Assembly: GCF_013386825.1 (NCBI RefSeq)
Contig: NZ_JACARC010000034.1
Coordinates: 224,032 to 288,031, forward strand
Direction of reading: 5' to 3'
Source of the DNA: Pseudomonas sp. IPO3778
GTDB taxonomy: Bacteria > Pseudomonadota > Gammaproteobacteria > Pseudomonadales > Pseudomonadaceae
Length of the DNA: 64,000 nt
Below the pieces are notes generated by a model. That model made no database searches. It had not been told where the DNA came from and saw only the letters and a program-made list of their open reading frames with translations. Shown here one piece after another: positions 1-8,210 of this stretch. The position numbers and the translations under genes are program-made. Numbering within the stretch: position 1 is the first letter of the stretch; each line of letters opens with the position of its first letter.

Positions 1-72
1 CCTGGCAGTCGGCTGTTATTGCGAGTGGAGCGCGGCAACTCCAACCCCCTGACCCGGGCGGCGCCAAGCTGA
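1..72 (+). CDS. C-terminal end of an unidentified protein (partial, runs off left edge)
   Basis: One frame is open from the first base and ends with TGA at 70-72, giving 23 residues that end in NPLTRAAPS. The composition is that of ordinary coding sequence for this GC-rich genome. The next gene on the same strand starts 127 bases downstream and encodes an ArnE-like protein, so this could be the last residues of an upstream gene of the same pathway, for example a lipid-sugar glycosyltransferase. That is inference: no domain can be recognised in so short a piece. The segment could also be non-coding. Confidence 0.4.
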   Translation, partial: PGSRLLLRVERGNSNPLTRAAPS

Positions 73-199
73 ACAGACGCTGTTCGTTCGGCAAACTCGA
101 ACAACGGTATCGGCATGCTGCTGTATCGTAAGCGACAAGCGGGGCGGACGGCGCTTGAGCCGTCGGTGCCAGGCGTATAAGCAGACGATACGGGAACAC

Positions 200-556
200 A
201 TGAGTCAATTAACCATCATCCTCTGGATGCTCAACGTCATTGTTGATACATCCGGCCAGTTGGCGTTCAAAGCCGCGGCCTCAGCCAGCGCCGAGCATGA
301 CGGCATGGCCCACTGGCGCCATATGCTCAAGCGTCCGTGGATCTGGCTGGGCATCATCTGCTACGTCTTCGAGTTCGTGCTGTGGCTGGCCTTCCTGACG
401 CTGGTGCCGTTGTCGGTCGGGGTGATGCTGGGCTCCATCAATATTGTGGTCATCATGATTGCGGGCCGTTTCCTGTTCAAGGAACGCCTGAGCAAATGGC
501 GGTTGATCGGCATCATGCTGATTGCCTGTGGCGTGACCGTCGTGGGGTTTGAGTAA
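200..556 (+). CDS. Small four-TM DMT/SMR-type transporter subunit, ArnE-like
   Basis: This 118-residue protein has four predicted membrane helices, the size of the small multidrug resistance and ArnE/ArnF proteins in the drug/metabolite transporter superfamily. The first helix carries DTSGQLAFKAA, the Gln/Lys-containing pattern seen in that family. The last part, KERLSKWRLIGIMLIACGV, is the usual helix-4 signature. I chose ATG at 200 because a GGGA-containing ribosome site precedes it; the frame also has an upstream TTG at 155. Its stop overlaps the start of the next, similar gene by one base, so the two probably form a heterodimer, as ArnE and ArnF do when flipping lipid-linked aminoarabinose. 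The real cargo is unknown; a small-cation exporter is the alternative. Confidence 0.75.
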   Translation: MSQLTIILWMLNVIVDTSGQLAFKAAASASAEHDGMAHWRHMLKRPWIWLGIICYVFEFVLWLAFLTLVPLSVGVMLGSINIVVIMIAGRFLFKERLSKWRLIGIMLIACGVTVVGFE

Positions 557-969
557 TGAAACGGTTTTATATCCTGGGTTTTCTGTCGCTGATCATTTTC
601 GATACGTTGGCGCAGGTCAGCTTCAAATTCGCCTCGATTCATGCCGAACCGCTGACGATGGACGCCGCGTGGCTGGTCCGCGTGTTCGGTGCGCCGTGGA
701 TCTACGGCGCATTCGTGGGCTACATCGGCGCGTTCTTTACCTGGATGACCTTGCTCAAGTACGCGCCGGTCGGCCCGGCGTTTGCGGCCTCACACCTGGA
801 GCTGATCAGCGTGACGCTGATCTCGGTCTGGCTGTTCAACGACACCTTGACCCTGCCCAAGATCGTCGGCGGTGCGCTGATCATTGCGGGCATCCTGTGC
901 CTGGCCCGCAGCGAAGACAAAGAGAGCAAGACCGTCGAGGCCGAGCCCTCGCAGACGCTGGCGTCATGA
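556..969 (+). CDS. Second small DMT-family transporter subunit, ArnF-like
   Basis: The 137-residue protein has four hydrophobic segments. It repeats the family pattern: DTLAQVSFKFAS in helix 1 and a C-terminal PKIVGGALIIAGILCLA helix. A hydrophilic tail of about 20 residues rich in Glu and Ser follows, longer than in its partner. Its ATG overlaps the TAA of the preceding gene by one base, and its own end overlaps the following aminotransferase gene by four bases. All three genes therefore look translationally coupled. Pairing of two non-identical subunits with a DegT-type aminotransferase recalls the arn system (ArnB plus ArnE/ArnF). A lipid-linked amino-sugar or similar polar lipid is a plausible cargo, but this is inference. 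Confidence 0.75.
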   Translation: MKRFYILGFLSLIIFDTLAQVSFKFASIHAEPLTMDAAWLVRVFGAPWIYGAFVGYIGAFFTWMTLLKYAPVGPAFAASHLELISVTLISVWLFNDTLTLPKIVGGALIIAGILCLARSEDKESKTVEAEPSQTLAS

Positions 970-2192
970 CCCGCGTGGCCGGCCCACGGGAAATTCCGCC
1001 GACGGCGGGGCTTCCCCTGCGCTGGCAGGATTTATTCAGCACTTCAGGTGACCTGGCCCGTTCGCTGGCCCAACAACTCGATATTCCCCTGCCCGCCCTG
1101 CCCTGCTCCGGCACCGCCGCCCTGATCATGGCGCTGCGGGTGTTGCAGCAGCGCATGCCGGGGCGCACCGAACTGATCGTGCCGGCCTATACCTGCCCGC
1201 TGGTGGCCCTGGCGGCCCATCACTGCCCGCCTTTGCGCGTGGTGGCGTGCGATCTGCAGCCCGACAGCCTCGACCTCGACGAACAACAGCTGGCGCAGTT
1301 GTGCACCGAAAACACCCTGGCGATCGTCGTCACCCACCTGGCCGGGCGCGTGGCGGATGTGGGCGCTGCCATTCGTATTGCCGCGCCGCTCGGCGTGGCG
1401 GTGATCGAAGACGCGGCCCAAGCCATGGGTGCGCTGGATGAAGGCAAAAGCGTCGGGCTAAAAGGTGACATCGGCTTTTTCAGCATGGCACTGGGCAAAG
1501 GCCTGACGACGGCGGAAGGCGGCGTGTTGTTCAGCCGGGACGCGGCGCTGCATCAGGCCTTGCACCAGCAATGCCGGCAGGACTTGCCCTTCAGCCTGCG
1601 CTGGGAACTGCAACGCAGCGCCGAACTATGGGGCTATGCGATGGCGTATCAGCCGCGCGGGCTGAAGTACGTGTATGGCAAGCCGCTGCGGGCGGCACTG
1701 GCGCGGGGCGATGAAGTGGCGGCGGTGGGCGACGATTTTTCCGTCAACGACATTCCGTTGCACCGGCTGGGCGGCTATCGCCAGAAAGTCGGTGCCGCCG
1801 CCCTGGCACGCTTGCCCGAGCATTTGCAGCAAGGGCGCCTGCGAGCCTTGCGCCGCGTGGCGCAACTCAACCGCTTGCCCGGCGTGTCGGTGTTGACCGA
1901 CGGCCCCGGCCAGCAAGGCACCTGGCCGTTCCTGATGGTGGTGATGCCCAGCGCTCAAACCCGCGATACCGCCATGGCGCAGCTGTGGACAGCGGGCCTG
2001 GGCGTCACCCGCCTGTTTATCCACGTGCTGCCGGGCTACTCGGCACTCACCCCGCTATTGCAGCAAGGCGCTCATATTCCCTGCGCACAAAGCTTCGCCG
2101 CCCAGACGCTGTCGATCAGCAACAGCCACTGGCTGACCGACGCGCTGTTTGAGCAGGTGCTGGACCATCTACGGCGAATTCTTAAGCGCTGA
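966..2192 (+). CDS. DegT/DnrJ/EryC1/StrS-family PLP-dependent aminotransferase
   Basis: This 408-residue protein belongs to the sugar aminotransferase (ArnB/StrS) fold. Visible landmarks are the EDAAQA motif at residues 148-153, which holds the PLP-ring Asp, and the FFSMALGKGLTTAEGG segment, in which Lys178 is the expected Schiff-base lysine. Members usually transaminate a keto-sugar nucleotide, although some act on non-sugar ketones. The start at 966 overlaps the upstream transporter gene by four bases. The 3' end overlaps the opposing arginase-like gene by 11 bases (2182-2192). Sequence in the substrate-binding half is divergent from the other DegT protein in this window (39661-40800), so the substrate cannot be named. 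Confidence 0.85.
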   Translation: MTRVAGPREIPPTAGLPLRWQDLFSTSGDLARSLAQQLDIPLPALPCSGTAALIMALRVLQQRMPGRTELIVPAYTCPLVALAAHHCPPLRVVACDLQPDSLDLDEQQLAQLCTENTLAIVVTHLAGRVADVGAAIRIAAPLGVAVIEDAAQAMGALDEGKSVGLKGDIGFFSMALGKGLTTAEGGVLFSRDAALHQALHQQCRQDLPFSLRWELQRSAELWGYAMAYQPRGLKYVYGKPLRAALARGDEVAAVGDDFSVNDIPLHRLGGYRQKVGAAALARLPEHLQQGRLRALRRVAQLNRLPGVSVLTDGPGQQGTWPFLMVVMPSAQTRDTAMAQLWTAGLGVTRLFIHVLPGYSALTPLLQQGAHIPCAQSFAAQTLSISNSHWLTDALFEQVLDHLRRILKR

Positions 2193-3063
2193 CCCAGCTC
2201 TGATCGATACGGGTCAACAAGCGTGCATTCAACTCATTCTGCTGCTGTTGCCAGAGGACCACCTGGTTCTCCGGCAGCTCTTCCTGGCCATCCGACGCAC
2301 TCAGCCAGCGCTTGAACTTGCTCTGGTAGTGATAGGCCGACACGTCGCCGGTAATGTCCGCGCCAATAATGCTGCCCTCGCAGGCATCGATCAGCGCATT
2401 CAAATGCTTCTCCAGAAACTCGCCCTGGTCCCAGTTGGTATTCACCACCTCCGGGCTCAGCACGTCTTTATCGATGGAGAGATACACCGGCAGCGAACGG
2501 TCGAGCTGGGCCACGAACGCGCTCATCAACTCGTCTGCATTGCTGAAGGCGCGATTGCTGCGGCCTGCGCCGATCCAGTTCAACCAGCGGGTATCGACGT
2601 TGGTGTTCCAGTAGGTCAGCTTGCGTTTCACCAGCGGTGACCAGTGATTCTCCCAGGCGTGCTTGAGGGAAATGTCCGGCGAGCCAATGCCCAGCACGTG
2701 AACATGCTCGACCTGCGGCAAGCGGCTGGCCCAGTACACCCAGGACCCACAATGGATACCAAACGGATAGCGCATGTTGTCCGGGTGGTTGTCGCAAATG
2801 ATCAGCTGGATTTTTTGCTGGGTGGGCAGACGGTTCAACAGCAACTGGCTGAGGTGGTGATAGTCACCGCTGCCGGTAAACACACAGCCGTAGTCGCTGG
2901 GCATCTGCGCGTGCAGGGCGCTCTCCAGCTCCTTGAATTGCGCCCAGCGGCAGCCGAAGCGAATCTTCTCCTGCCAGGCGTGCAGCGGCAGGGTGATGGC
3001 GCCGGGAATGTTATTCACGGCGCCATCAAAATCGAGGATCAACGCGGGACGGGCCTGACTCAT
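2182..3063 (-). CDS. Arginase/ureohydrolase-fold protein of unknown substrate
   Basis: The 293-residue protein keeps the spaced metal-ligand motifs of the arginase/agmatinase/deacetylase fold in modified form. These are GSGDYHH at residues 64-70 (compare GGDHS), DNHPD at 91-95 (compare DAHxD), SIDKDVLSP at 196-204 (compare SxDxDxxDP) and an acidic GADITGD near 234-240. A binuclear Mn-type centre is therefore likely, but the family-wide signatures are altered enough that it is not an ordinary arginase or agmatinase. Start ATG at 3063 overlaps the stop of the upstream GNAT-like gene (ATGA), so the two are coupled. It runs convergently into the aminotransferase gene. Hydrolysis of a guanidino or amide group, or deacetylation, of a pathway intermediate is a reasonable guess. 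Confidence 0.7.
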   Translation of the reverse strand: MSQARPALILDFDGAVNNIPGAITLPLHAWQEKIRFGCRWAQFKELESALHAQMPSDYGCVFTGSGDYHHLSQLLLNRLPTQQKIQLIICDNHPDNMRYPFGIHCGSWVYWASRLPQVEHVHVLGIGSPDISLKHAWENHWSPLVKRKLTYWNTNVDTRWLNWIGAGRSNRAFSNADELMSAFVAQLDRSLPVYLSIDKDVLSPEVVNTNWDQGEFLEKHLNALIDACEGSIIGADITGDVSAYHYQSKFKRWLSASDGQEELPENQVVLWQQQQNELNARLLTRIDQSWVSA

Positions 3064-4103
3064 GAGGTTTGCTCCTGCTGCCACTGCATGTCGCTTTCAA
3101 AATGGTGACGGAAACGGTTCAACACCTTGCGCAACAGCGGGTTCCTCACCCATACCAGATGGCGAGTGAAGGTAAACCTGGCGCCGAGGCTGGACTTGAC
3201 CTGTGGGTCGGTCCAGCCCGCCACATAAAATTCCAGGCCCTTCTCCAGCGCGTACTCCAGGTTCACAAACCAGCTGACAAAGTACAGGTTGTGCTCCAGC
3301 GCCAACGGGTAGTTCAGGCCGATGTACTTGTCGAGCAACTTGCCGTCTTGCTGATAGCACAGGTTATAGCCCACCAGTTCGTCCTCGTCCCAATAGCAGA
3401 ACACATGCCCGCCGCTGCTGGCATCGGTCAGCAGCTGGATGAAGAATTCGGGGGTGAGCAAATCGAAGTGGATTTCGCTCTGTGCGTACACCGCCTTGTA
3501 CAGCCGGTACAGCTCCTGCTGCCATTGCTCGTCGCTGAAGCGGGCGTCGCCAGTGTCCAGGATCTCGATGCGCAGTTTGTCGCGGCTGCGCAACTTGCGC
3601 CGGATGTTGCGCCGGCGGCTATGGGACAGCCGCGACAAATAGTCGTCAATCGAAGTGAAGTCGATGGGCACATAGGCCAGTGCCTGGCCCTCGACACTGA
3701 TGAACCCGAGCTGGCTGCACGCCTCGATCAGGCCTTGTGCATAGCGATTGTCCTCGACGCTGAGCAGCGGAGAATCCAGCGGCACATCTTTCACGATGGT
3801 GAGTTTGCGTTGCGGCGCGCACTCCTGTTGCAGCCATTGGGCCAGGTCCTGTGGCGGCACGTTCAGCGGGAACGGAGAGTATTCGCTGACCGTGGTGCCG
3901 ACAAAGCAGGTGTCGATATGCAGCCATGACTGCCACAAACGGTAGCCCGGCCAGCCGCGCAGGCGGGCACGCAACTCATCGTCGGCAGTGGTCTGCAGGT
4001 CGAACCGGGTGAAAAAGTACGGCAGTCCCTGTACTGACAGCTGGGCGTCGAACCCAACCGGCGGGTATCGCAAAAAGCTGCTGATCAGCGATGGCGTTTC
4101 CAT
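3060..4103 (-). CDS. FemAB/BioF2-like GNAT acyltransferase
   Basis: About 347 residues from the chosen ATG at 4103; the frame remains open to 4247, with further ATGs at 4145 and 4154, and no candidate has a strong ribosome site. The middle and C-terminal parts look like the GNAT fold used by FemAB-type aminoacyl transferases and the BioF2-like group. A basic stretch, SRLSHSRRRNIRRKLR, is followed by the core around GYNLCYQQDGKLLDKYIGL and a DPQVKSSLGARFTF end that is typical of this superfamily. The gene overlaps the arginase-like gene by four bases. Together they probably modify and hydrolyse the same compound. It could transfer an acyl or aminoacyl group to the product of the facing DegT/DMT operon. 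Confidence 0.65.
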   Translation of the reverse strand: METPSLISSFLRYPPVGFDAQLSVQGLPYFFTRFDLQTTADDELRARLRGWPGYRLWQSWLHIDTCFVGTTVSEYSPFPLNVPPQDLAQWLQQECAPQRKLTIVKDVPLDSPLLSVEDNRYAQGLIEACSQLGFISVEGQALAYVPIDFTSIDDYLSRLSHSRRRNIRRKLRSRDKLRIEILDTGDARFSDEQWQQELYRLYKAVYAQSEIHFDLLTPEFFIQLLTDASSGGHVFCYWDEDELVGYNLCYQQDGKLLDKYIGLNYPLALEHNLYFVSWFVNLEYALEKGLEFYVAGWTDPQVKSSLGARFTFTRHLVWVRNPLLRKVLNRFRHHFESDMQWQQEQTS

Positions 4104-4371
4104 GCAGCAGGCATAAGGCACCTGTGCACGGCTGGGATCTGTCATAAATTGCATTCCGAAAGTGATAGCAAAGGCGCGCCCGGATGGCCTGATCGTGAAG
4201 GGCGCAGCGGGTTTCATGTAACAGAGCAAACATAATAACCCGCCCACTCGCCTCCCACTTCAGAACCCCGACTTCATGCAGGTGAGGTTCAGGGAACACG
4301 ATGCCAACAGCTTCTTCCTCACCGCTCGCCAAACCCACTAAACTGCCCGGATCACTAATAAGGGACAACCC

Positions 4372-6726
4372 ATGAAACGCATCCTGACCGCGCTGGCCAT
4401 TCTGCTCGTCGCCCTGATGGTGGGCGCCGGCTGGTACGTGTACAGCAAGCAGCCCACCCGCCAGGGCACCGTGGAGCTAGCCCACTTGCAAGGCTCGGTC
4501 ACCGTGCGTTACGACGACCGTGGCGTGCCCCATATCCGCGCCGAGAACGAGACCGACCTGTACCGGGCCCTGGGCTATGTGCACGCCCAGGACCGCTTGT
4601 TCCAGATGGAAATCATGCGGCGCCTGTCCCGTGGCGAACTGGCCGAAGTGCTGGGCCCCAAGCTGCTGGAGACCGACAAACTGTTCCGCAGCCTGCGCAT
4701 TCGTGAGCGTGCCTTGAGCTACGTCGAGCACATGGACCATGAGTCGGCGTCCTGGAAGGCCCTGCAAGCCTACCTCGACGGCGTCAACCAGTATCAGGAC
4801 AGCCACGCCAGCCCCATGGAGTTCGACGTACTGGGCATCCCCAAGCGCCCGTTTACCGCCGAAGACACCATCAGCGTCGCCGGCTACCTGGCCTACAGCT
4901 TTGCCGCGGCCTTTCGCACCGAGCCCTTGCTGACCTACGTGCGCGATCAGCTGGGCAACGATTACCTGAAAGTCTTCGACCTCGACTGGCAACCCAAGGG
5001 CGCGCTGAACCTGGCCGCCGGTGACTGGAAAGACCTTGGCGCCATCGCCCAGTTGAGCGAGCAGGCCCTCGCCGAAAACGGCCTGCCGCAGTTCGAAGGC
5101 AGCAACGCCTGGGCCATCAGCGGCAGCCGCACCAAGAGCGGCAAACCGTTGCTGGCGGGCGACCCGCATATCCGCTTCTCGGTGCCGTCGGTGTGGTACG
5201 AAGCCCAGCTGTCGGCGCCGGGCTTCGAACTGTACGGTTATCACAACGCACTGGTGCCAGTGGCGTTCCTGGGCCACAACAAGGATTTCGGCTGGAGCCT
5301 GACCATGTTCCAGAACGATGACCTCGACCTGATCGCCGAAAAGGTCAACCCGGACAACCCCAACCAGGTCTGGTACCACGACCAGTGGGTGGACATGACC
5401 AGCAGCGAGCAGCAGATCGCGGTCAAGGGCCAGGACCCGGTGACATTGACCCTGCGCAGGTCGCCCCACGGCCCGATCATCAATGACGTGCTCGGGGAGA
5501 ACGCCGGCAAGACGCCGATTGCGATGTGGTGGGCGTTCCTGGACACCGAGAACCCGATCCTCGACGGCTTCTACCAGCTCAACCGTGCCGACACCCTCGC
5601 CAAGGCCCGCGCGGCGGCGGCCAAGGTCCAGGCGCCGGGCCTGAACATCGTGTGGGCCAATGCCAAGGGGGATATCGGCTGGTGGGCGGCGGCGCAATTG
5701 CCGATCCGCCCGGCCGGGGTCAACCCGGGCTTTATCCTCGACGGCAGCACGGCCCAGGCGGACAAACTCGGCTTCTACCCGTTCAGCGCCAACCCCCAGG
5801 AAGAAAACCCGGCGCGGGGTTATGTGGTGTCGGCCAACGCCCAGCCGGCGTCGCCCACCGGCATGCCGATCCCCGGGTATTACAACCTGGCCGACCGTGG
5901 CCAGCAGTTGAACGCCCAACTGAGCGACAACAGCGTGAAATGGGACGTGAACAACAGCCAGGCCTTGCAGCTCGGCACCACCACCGCCTACGGCCCACGG
6001 CTGCTGGCGCCGCTGCTGCCGGTGCTGCGTGACGTGGTCAAGGACCCGGCGCAGTTGAAACTGGTGGAGCAACTGGCCGCCTGGAAGGGTGATTACCCAC
6101 TGGACTCCACCAGTGCCACGCTGTTCAACCAGTTCCTGTTCAACCTCACCGATGCGGCGTTCCGCCCGAAACTGGGCGACGCGATGTTCAAGACATTGCT
6201 CACCACCCGCGTGGTCGATGCCGCCTTACCGCGCCTGACCGCCTCACCGGATTCGCCGTGGTGGGACGGGCACCGTGCCGACACGGTCAAGCTGGCCTGG
6301 GACAACAGCCTGCAACACCTCAAGGCGACCTTCGGCGATGACCCGGCGCAATGGCAATGGGGCAAGGCCCACACCCTGACCCACGGCCATCCGCTGGGCT
6401 CGCAGAAGCCGTTGGACATGATCGTCAACGTCGGCCCGTTTGCCGCTCCCGGCAGCCATGAAGTGCCCAACAACCAATCTGCACAGATCGGCCCTGCGCC
6501 GTGGCCCGTGACCTACGGCCCCTCGACCCGGCGCCTGATCGACTTCGCCGACGCCGCCCATGCGCTGACCATCAACCCGGTTGGGCAGAGTGGTGTGCCC
6601 TTCGACAAGCACTATGCCGACCAGGCGGAAACGTACATCGAGGGCGGGTATGAGCAGGCGCATTTCAATGATGAGGAAGTGACGGCGAATACCCGCAGTA
6701 CGCTCAAGCTGTTGCCGGCCAGGTAG
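4372..6726 (+). CDS. hacB: Penicillin-acylase-family N-terminal nucleophile hydrolase, HacB-like (acyl-homoserine lactone acylase candidate)
   Basis: This 784-residue precursor has an N-terminal membrane/signal segment (residues 5-25) and an alpha-chain region with VTVRYDDRGVPHIRA and LGYVHAQDRLFQMEIMRR. The autoproteolytic junction is FEG-SNAW, with Ser244 as the predicted catalytic N-terminal residue of the beta chain. GDPHIRFSVPSVWYEA and the Asn-rich QNDDLDL stretch are also family hallmarks. Related Pseudomonas enzymes (PvdQ, QuiP, HacB) cleave acyl side chains of N-acyl-homoserine lactones or of lipopeptide precursors. In P. aeruginosa, hacB lies beside spuH, and here spuH is about 3.5 kb away, which supports a HacB assignment over the other two. 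A REP pair (6746-6833) lies just downstream and may end the transcript. Substrate is unproven. Confidence 0.75.
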   Translation: MKRILTALAILLVALMVGAGWYVYSKQPTRQGTVELAHLQGSVTVRYDDRGVPHIRAENETDLYRALGYVHAQDRLFQMEIMRRLSRGELAEVLGPKLLETDKLFRSLRIRERALSYVEHMDHESASWKALQAYLDGVNQYQDSHASPMEFDVLGIPKRPFTAEDTISVAGYLAYSFAAAFRTEPLLTYVRDQLGNDYLKVFDLDWQPKGALNLAAGDWKDLGAIAQLSEQALAENGLPQFEGSNAWAISGSRTKSGKPLLAGDPHIRFSVPSVWYEAQLSAPGFELYGYHNALVPVAFLGHNKDFGWSLTMFQNDDLDLIAEKVNPDNPNQVWYHDQWVDMTSSEQQIAVKGQDPVTLTLRRSPHGPIINDVLGENAGKTPIAMWWAFLDTENPILDGFYQLNRADTLAKARAAAAKVQAPGLNIVWANAKGDIGWWAAAQLPIRPAGVNPGFILDGSTAQADKLGFYPFSANPQEENPARGYVVSANAQPASPTGMPIPGYYNLADRGQQLNAQLSDNSVKWDVNNSQALQLGTTTAYGPRLLAPLLPVLRDVVKDPAQLKLVEQLAAWKGDYPLDSTSATLFNQFLFNLTDAAFRPKLGDAMFKTLLTTRVVDAALPRLTASPDSPWWDGHRADTVKLAWDNSLQHLKATFGDDPAQWQWGKAHTLTHGHPLGSQKPLDMIVNVGPFAAPGSHEVPNNQSAQIGPAPWPVTYGPSTRRLIDFADAAHALTINPVGQSGVPFDKHYADQAETYIEGGYEQAHFNDEEVTANTRSTLKLLPAR

Positions 6727-6745
6727 GTGGTTGAAATACGGACTG

Positions 6746-6833
6746 TGTGGGAGCTGGCTTGCCTGCGATACAGACGCCTCGGTGTCTCAGTTAAACCGAG
6801 GTGATGCCATCGCGGGCAAGCCCGGCTCCCACA
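6746..6833. repeat. REP inverted pair, aagcc/ggctt type
   Basis: Two oppositely oriented copies of a REP core (GTGGGAGCTGGCTTGCC and its complement-like partner ending GGCTCCCACA) flank about 40 bases. The pair lies between the acylase gene and the 3' end of the AraC gene, a convergent intergenic position typical of REP doublets. Confidence 0.85.
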
Positions 6834-6854
6834 TTTCGACCTGTGTTGTTGCGT

Positions 6855-7757
6855 CTAGCGGGCGCGCAGCCGCCCCGGCGCCTCACCATAGGTCTCCTTG
6901 AATTTCTTGCTGAACGCCGCCTGGGATTGGTACCCCGCCTGGGCGGCAATGTCCGTCAGGCTCAGCCGCGACTGATGCAGCAGGTTAAACGCCAACTCCA
7001 TGCGCAACTGCGTCAACAACACCCACGGCGACACACCCGCCACTTTGACAAACGCCCGCATGAAGGTCGCACGGGACATCGAGGCGGCGCTGGCCAGGCT
7101 GTCGATGGTCCATTCATGGCCGGGCTCCGCCAGCATCGCCTGCCAGGCCTTGCCCAGGCGTTTGTCGGCCAGCAGGGCAAAGGTGCCCGCCGCCGGCGCT
7201 TGCTGTGTGAGCCAGGCCCGCAAAATCAGGGTGAACAACGCCGACGACAGCGCATCGATAAAAAACCGCGCGCCCAACTGCTGACCGTCCGCCTCGCTGC
7301 GCAGCAAGGCGATCAGTGCCGCCAACTGCCCATCGGCCTGCCACTGCCGGCTGGACACCACCAGGTAGTCCGGCAACGCACTGAACAACAACGACTGGCG
7401 GTTGTAGCGAAAGCTGCCGCAGAGCATGTCCACCTCCGGCTGATCGCTCCCCAGGCGATGGATCGGCAGCAGGCCGCCCTCGATCACGGTCTGCGCCATC
7501 GGCTGTACCCGGGCACCCTGGCTGCGTACCAGGTGCGTCGCGCCACCGGGCATCAACAGGATATCGCCCTGCTCCAGCGTCACCTGCTGCCCGCCGGACA
7601 ATTCAGCACGGCAGGTCCCCGCCAGCACAATGTGATACGGCGCCACGCCCAGCGGCTCGGGTTCGTGGTCCATGGCCCAGTCGCCCTGGAACTGGCAACG
7701 CAAATCCAGGCTGCCCCGCAGGTTGGCCAACGCGATCAAGGTGTCGATGGAATTCAT
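6855..7757 (-). CDS. AraC-family transcriptional regulator with N-terminal cupin
   Basis: The 300-residue protein has an N-terminal cupin-type ligand domain (around residues 20-180, with GQQVTLEQGDILLMPGG) and a C-terminal double helix-turn-helix domain. The latter has IDSLASAASMSRATFMRAF and LTDIAAQAGYQSQAAFSKKF, the AraC recognition pattern, followed by KETYGEAPGRLR. The gene is divergent from the carboxymuconolactone-decarboxylase-like gene at 7857, with 99 bases between the starts. It probably controls that gene and itself. This arrangement is common among cupin-type AraC regulators that respond to small organic or electrophilic compounds; the inducer cannot be inferred. Confidence 0.85.
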   Translation of the reverse strand: MNSIDTLIALANLRGSLDLRCQFQGDWAMDHEPEPLGVAPYHIVLAGTCRAELSGGQQVTLEQGDILLMPGGATHLVRSQGARVQPMAQTVIEGGLLPIHRLGSDQPEVDMLCGSFRYNRQSLLFSALPDYLVVSSRQWQADGQLAALIALLRSEADGQQLGARFFIDALSSALFTLILRAWLTQQAPAAGTFALLADKRLGKAWQAMLAEPGHEWTIDSLASAASMSRATFMRAFVKVAGVSPWVLLTQLRMELAFNLLHQSRLSLTDIAAQAGYQSQAAFSKKFKETYGEAPGRLRAR

Positions 7758-7856
7758 TTGCGAGCATCGGTCAAAAAGGTGAGTGGATCGAACAAAAGTG
7801 CCAAACCTGAACCGCGCACACTCGCTTCACACCCAACCTGTTCAGGAGTTAACGCA

Positions 7857-8210
7857 ATGTTCAATAACTGGTCCGACTTGCTGCCTACCGTGAAAAAAGC
7901 CTTTGGCGCACTGGGCAAGAGCAACCCGAAGATGGTCAAAGCCTACATGGCGCTGGGGGAAGCTGCCGAGGAAAACAACGTCCTCGATGCCAAGACCCGT
8001 GAGCTGATTTCCATCGCCGTGGCCATCACCACCCGCTGCGACGGTTGCATCGGCGTGCATGCCGACGCGGCGATCAAGGCCGGCGCCACCCGCGAAGAAG
8101 TGGCCGCGACGCTCGCTACCGCGATTTCGCTGAACGCCGGCGCGGCGTACATCTACTCGCTGCGCGCCCTGGAAGCCTACGACACGCTCACACCGGCGCC
8201 GCAAAGTTAA
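7857..8210 (+). CDS. Carboxymuconolactone decarboxylase-family (AhpD-like) protein
   Basis: This 117-residue single-domain protein carries the CMD/AhpD active-site motif CDGCIGVHADAAIKAGAT, with Cys61, Cys64 and His68. That motif is typical of the peroxidase/disulfide-reductase branch rather than of true decarboxylases. The start ATG at 7857 follows a CAGGAG site eight bases upstream. It is divergently transcribed from an AraC-family regulator and ends convergently with, and overlaps by 23 bases, the GlxA-family gene at 8188. The role is likely detoxification of peroxide or reactive carbonyls under AraC control; the physiological electron donor is unknown. Confidence 0.85.
   Translation: MFNNWSDLLPTVKKAFGALGKSNPKMVKAYMALGEAAEENNVLDAKTRELISIAVAITTRCDGCIGVHADAAIKAGATREEVAATLATAISLNAGAAYIYSLRALEAYDTLTPAPQS

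Noticed and set aside
4477..6072. 531-codon leftward frame antisense to the acylase gene
   Set aside because: It is the complementary frame of a GC-rich gene with a clear family match; composition (many Gly, Ala, Arg, Val) and lack of ribosome site mark it as a shadow.
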